A DNA stretch of 64,000 nucleotides from CAXBBB01 sp963841855 (GTDB lineage: Bacteria; Bacteroidota; Rhodothermia; Rhodothermales; BA12): assembly GCA_963841855.1 (NCBI GenBank), contig CAWJEJ010000004.1, forward strand, positions 558,001 to 622,000, given 5' to 3'. Position 1 is the stretch's first letter; every line of letters starts with the position of its first letter. Shown here one piece after another: positions 62,629 to 64,000 of this stretch. The notes under the pieces were generated by a model. It was given only the letters and a program-made list of their open reading frames with translations, was not told where the DNA came from and searched no databases. Made by a program: the position numbers and the translations under genes.

Positions 62629-63552
62629 TCATCCGCGCTGTGCCTTGAACCAGTCGACGGTTGTGCGCAGGCCGTCGGCGATCGAGACCTGCGGCTGCCA
62701 GCCCAGCGCCTGCTGCGTGTGGGCGTAGCTGAGGACGCTGCGCATTTGCTCGCCCGGCTTGGCGGCGACGTGCCGCTCGTCGGTGTGGCCGCCGGTATAG
62801 TCGTTGATGGTGCGGAAGAGCGTCACCACGTCGGTCTCGACGCCCGTCCCGACGTTGAAGATGCCGCTCTGCTCGTGCTCCAGCACAGCCAAGTTGGCGC
62901 GCACTACGTCACCGACGAACACGTAGTCGCGCGTCTGCGAGCCGTCGCCGTTGACGACGGGCTGCTCGCGGTCGAGCATCTTTTCGGCGAAAATGGCGAT
63001 CACGCCCGCCTCTCCGTGCGGATTCTGGCGCGGACCGTAGATGTTGCCGTAGCGCAGGATGGCGAAGCGGATACCGTGCGTCTGCTCGTAGAAGTAGAGG
63101 TATTTCTCGGTCACCAGTTTGGTGATGCCGTAGGGCGAGAGCGGCCGGAGCGGATGCGATTCGTCTTGAGGCACGTACTCGGGATCACCGTAGATGGCCC
63201 CGCCGGTCGACGCGAAGACGACCTTCTGCAACCCACCTTCGCGTCCGGCTTCCATCAGGTTGAGAAAGCCGTCGACGTTGATGCTCGCGTCCAGGCGCGG
63301 GTCGGCTACGCTGCGGCGCACGTCCATCTGCGCGGCGTGGTGCACCAGAACCTGGGGACGATGCGCGCGGATCAGATCGGCCGCTTGGGTGCTGCGGATG
63401 TCGGCGCGGTGGAAGGTGGCACCGGCGGGCACATTGCGCTCGAAGCCGCTGCTCAAGTCGTCCATCACGTGCACGTCGTGCCCCAGCCCGATCAACGCGT
63501 CGGCAACGTGCGAGCCGATGAACCCGGCGCCGCCGGTAACGAGGATGCGCAT
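62629..63552 (-). CDS. NAD-dependent epimerase/dehydratase, GalE-like
   Basis: A 307-residue short-chain dehydrogenase-type sugar-nucleotide enzyme. The NAD-binding start MRILVTGGAGFIGSHVADAL is clear. The catalytic parts are present: Ser/Thr in FASTGGAIYG, then YGITKLVTEKYLYFY with the YxxxK Tyr and Lys. RYGNIYGPRQNPHGEAGVIA and DGSQTRDYVFVGDVVRANLA match UDP-glucose 4-epimerase relatives. It would interconvert UDP-sugars for polysaccharide synthesis. The start after a non-conserved in-frame stretch was set at the NAD motif. It is divergent from moaC. Confidence 0.92.
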   Translation of the reverse strand: MRILVTGGAGFIGSHVADALIGLGHDVHVMDDLSSGFERNVPAGATFHRADIRSTQAADLIRAHRPQVLVHHAAQMDVRRSVADPRLDASINVDGFLNLMEAGREGGLQKVVFASTGGAIYGDPEYVPQDESHPLRPLSPYGITKLVTEKYLYFYEQTHGIRFAILRYGNIYGPRQNPHGEAGVIAIFAEKMLDREQPVVNGDGSQTRDYVFVGDVVRANLAVLEHEQSGIFNVGTGVETDVVTLFRTINDYTGGHTDERHVAAKPGEQMRSVLSYAHTQQALGWQPQVSIADGLRTTVDWFKAQRG

Positions 63553-63679
63553 GACGAAGGGGCGAAAGGAGAACGGTCGAGCGCGCAAGATAACCGCGTG
63601 AGCAGACGGAGACGCGCGCCAATCCACTCTGACGCGAAGGGCGAGGCGCCCTATCTTGAAGCGCATTCATTCCGCTCCC

Positions 63680-64000
63680 ATGACCGATACTCTGTTCACT
63701 CACCTGTCGTCGTCCGAGGGCGGTGCTCGCATAGCCGACGTAGCCGACAGGGGCCGCGCCACGCGCACCGCCGTCGCCGCAGGTCGTGTGCAGGTCGGCC
63801 CCGAAGCGGCGCGCCTGATCGCCGAGGGCAGCGTCCGCAAGGGCGATGTCTTCTCGGTCGCGCAGATCGCGGGCATCTTGGGCGCCAAGCAGACGAGCCG
63901 CCTGATCCCGCTGTGCCACGACGTGCAGGTCAAAGGCGTCGAAGTCACGCTCGAACTCGACGAGGAAGGCGACGCCGTCGACGTGCGCGCGTTCGTCAAG
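63680..64000 (+). CDS. moaC: Cyclic pyranopterin monophosphate synthase, partial
   Basis: The first 107 residues of MoaC, which converts the GTP-derived 3',8-cyclo intermediate to cPMP in molybdenum cofactor synthesis; the right edge cuts it. The family motifs are seen: ADVADRGRATRTAVAAGRVQ, then EGSVRKGDVFSVAQIAGILG and AKQTSRLIPLCHDVQVKGVE, which holds the conserved catalytic-region His-Asp. The start ATG at 63680 follows a 127-base gap from the divergent epimerase gene. Confidence 0.95.
   Translation, partial: MTDTLFTHLSSSEGGARIADVADRGRATRTAVAAGRVQVGPEAARLIAEGSVRKGDVFSVAQIAGILGAKQTSRLIPLCHDVQVKGVEVTLELDEEGDAVDVRAFVK

Overview
The window is high-GC (roughly 60-65% by eye), gene-dense DNA from a Gram-negative bacterium. 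Several secreted proteins end in a C-terminal type IX secretion (T9SS) sorting domain, and there is a PorV/PorQ-family barrel, a TonB-dependent receptor with a carboxypeptidase-regulatory-like N-terminal domain, MCE/Mla lipid-transport genes, a TamA/TamB pair and a long, cyanobacterial/plant-type IspH. Together these point to the Bacteroidota/Rhodothermota side of the tree, most likely a Rhodothermia-like organism. That assignment is inferred from gene content; no rRNA gene is present.

Positions 1-1971 (minus strand) hold the end of a metal-efflux locus: a Cys/Met/His-rich small secreted protein, a DUF3347 lipoprotein and the start of a TolC/CusC-like outer-membrane factor that runs off the left edge. 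Positions 2138-27682 (minus strand) are one long co-directional starch/maltodextrin block. It runs from a LacI-type regulator, with its own promoter and two operator-like palindromes, through a parvulin-type foldase, a TonB receptor, a large T9SS protein, a PorV-like barrel, a multidomain carbohydrate-binding-like T9SS protein, two GH13 enzymes (one T9SS-sorted, one lipoprotein), MalE and MalF, and ends in a glycogen-debranching-type glucosidase with a glucodextranase-like C-terminal domain. Small lipoproteins and an acetyltransferase are interspersed. No MalG, MalK, SusD or other permease is visible.

Positions 27928-39620 carry an MGMT-fold protein and a hybrid histidine kinase (minus), then aroQ, a YdjM-like membrane protein, a flippase and an unknown gene (plus), then an outer-membrane-like protein, a 1421-residue FG-GAP T9SS protein and folB (minus). 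Positions 39924-52815 (plus) form an envelope lipid/outer-membrane assembly run: a YihY/BrkB-family membrane protein, TamA, TamB, MlaE, MlaF, MlaD and a PerM/AI-2E-family permease. The TamB gene is cut by about 13 single-base frame changes that net to zero modulo three, while genes on both sides are intact.

Positions 52796-64000 are mixed housekeeping: tgt, CsbD, ispH, a thioesterase, two lipoproteins, a degenerate M28-like lipoprotein, a YhbY RNA-binding protein, purB, a HigBA toxin-antitoxin pair, a GalE-like epimerase and the start of moaC. The HigBA pair sits between intact purB and a second, truncated copy of the purB 5' end, a clear duplication scar. No rRNA, tRNA, CRISPR array or transposase was recognised.
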